Shown here one piece after another: positions 14,223 through 14,797 of a stretch of 14,797 nt of DNA (positions within the stretch are counted from its first letter, which is position 1; every line of letters starts with the position of its first letter). This stretch comes from JBOGXF01 sp050694275. Its GTDB lineage: Bacteria; Actinomycetota; CADDZG01; WHSQ01. The notes beneath the pieces are model-generated. The model searched no databases and was not told the origin of the DNA. It saw nothing but the letters and a program-made list of their open reading frames with translations. The position numbers and the translations under genes were made by a program. Location of the stretch: positions 1 through 14,797 of the forward strand of contig JBOGXF010000045.1 in assembly GCA_050694275.1 (NCBI GenBank). Direction: 5' to 3'.

Positions 14223-14613
14223 GGTCGCGCTCCTGGCGCGGGTTGCGTTCGGAAGGCCTTTCACCATCGACGACGTCGAGAGAGAGGGGATCTCCGCTAT
14301 CGACCGTGCCCGGATCGAAAGAGCACTCTGCAAAGATCTCGTTTACAAGCTGGTCGGCGGCGCGCGCTGCGTCGATGGACGATTCGACCTGTGGGTTCGA
14401 CCTCGCCTCGTGCCGCGTGCTGATCCTCTGGCAGAGATCGATGGTTCTGAGAACGCGGTATCGGTCGATACGAGGCGCGGCGAGTCCCTCAGATTGCAGG
14501 GACCCGGCGCCGGCGGGTGTCCGACCGCGGCGGCCATCCTGGGCGATCTCGTAACCGCGGCGCGCTCGATCGTGGAATGCAGTAGCAGGGCACCCTGCCT
14601 CGCTACAACGTGA
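14215..14613 (+). pseudogene. hom: C-terminal relic of homoserine dehydrogenase
   Basis: In one uninterrupted frame ending at the TGA at 14611-14613, about 132 residues match the C-terminal part of the homoserine dehydrogenase catalytic domain: SVALLARVAFGRPF, TIDDVEREGISAID, VYKLVGGARC, VRPRLVPRADPLAEIDGSENAV, and the strongly conserved GPGAGGCPTAAAILGDLV. The N-terminal NAD-binding domain and the first part of the catalytic domain are missing, and no start codon or ribosome-binding site precedes the homology. The frame is open back through the end of tetR in a different phase. The normal enzyme has about 430 residues and reduces aspartate semialdehyde to homoserine; this fragment cannot do so. 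The left breakpoint falls at the inverted repeat beside the tetR stop. Any C-terminal ACT domain is also absent. Confidence 0.8.
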
Positions 14614-14648
14614 TCGAGGAGCGCTCTACGTACCACCCCTCCCGTTGG

Positions 14649-14797
14649 CTAGGTCGATAGGACCGGTACTCCATACAGTCCGATTCGAGAGTCCCTCGTG
14701 ACAATCGTCAGCCGCTCGGCCATCGCCTGCGCGACGAGCATTCGATCAAAGGGATCGTCGTGATGTCGTGGCAGGGTTCCGGCTGCATAGGCGTGAC
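14649..14797 (-). CDS. PIN-domain toxin (VapC-like), C-terminal part, cut by window edge
   Basis: The - strand frame entering from the right edge codes for 48 residues and ends at TAG (14651-14649). It reads LPRHHDDPFDRMLVAQA, then ERLTIVTRDSRIGLYGVPVL, the standard C-terminal half of PIN-domain ribonucleases of type II toxin-antitoxin systems. The Asp in DPFDRML and the Asp in TRD are the expected acidic metal-binding positions. VapC toxins cleave specific RNAs and are held inactive by a VapB antitoxin encoded just upstream, which would lie beyond the window. Whether this copy is intact cannot be judged. Confidence 0.8.
   Translation of the reverse strand, partial: HAYAAGTLPRHHDDPFDRMLVAQAMAERLTIVTRDSRIGLYGVPVLST

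Noticed and set aside
14614..14648. Gap between the hom relic and the toxin
   Set aside because: Only 35 bases, with no repeat, terminator or coding signal that I can see.
1..14797. CRISPR array, rRNA, tRNA, riboswitch or origin
   Set aside because: No regularly spaced repeats, conserved RNA segments or DnaA-box clusters were seen; a cobalamin riboswitch would be expected upstream of the window's left edge.

Overview
This is a GC-rich window with many GTG and TTG starts, gene overlaps of the ATGA/GTGA type, and protein families (an Rv2231c/CobC-like aminotransferase, a YyaP-type dihydrofolate reductase-family protein, a DPDGHPWE-type VOC protein) that point to an actinomycetote. This may be an uncultured lineage. 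The lineage call is inference from gene content; no rRNA or marker gene is present.

Layout. (1) 1-2092, + strand: the tail of a cobalamin salvage/uptake operon. It holds the 3' end of a CobC/CobD-type threonine-phosphate decarboxylase, cbiZ (adenosylcobinamide amidohydrolase) and a BtuD-like ABC ATPase. The ATPase is preceded, in the same reading frame, by the first ~80 residues of a metallophosphoesterase. (2) 2102-6227: a patchwork of mostly single genes. These are a secreted cupredoxin and a VOC protein (both -), then a secreted LVIVD-repeat protein, a dihydrofolate reductase-family protein and a DUF1697 protein (all +). A strong RNA hairpin lies upstream of the DUF1697 gene. (3) About 6265-7526: a graveyard of mobile elements. 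The 3' end of an ISAzo13-type transposase abuts, tail to tail, an internally deleted ISLre2/UPF0236-type transposase. (4) 7635-14201, + strand: a compact five-gene operon behind a promoter whose -10 region overlaps a perfect 16-bp palindrome. The genes encode a fatty acyl-CoA reductase fused to a HAD phosphatase domain, a zinc alcohol dehydrogenase, a LarA/DUF2088-like protein, a PlsC-type acyltransferase and a TetR regulator. All but one junction overlap. (5) 14200-14797: debris, namely a promoterless C-terminal relic of homoserine dehydrogenase fused to the end of tetR, then the C-terminus of a PIN-domain (VapC-like) toxin on the - strand, cut by the window edge.

The most interesting unit is region 4. 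An acyl-CoA (or acyl-ACP) reductase, a phosphatase-like domain, an alcohol dehydrogenase, a 1-acylglycerol-3-phosphate-type acyltransferase and a divergent lactate-racemase-fold protein are co-transcribed under what looks like an autoregulating TetR repressor. The enzyme set suggests synthesis of a modified lipid from fatty aldehyde/alcohol and a polyol or glycerol-phosphate backbone, but neither product nor substrate can be read from the sequence. The HAD and LarA-like members both carry substitutions at catalytic positions, which makes the chemistry less predictable.

The junctions at 1279/1280, at 6635, and at 14200 (tetR into the hom relic), together with the two transposase relics, indicate past deletions and insertions in this part of the genome.
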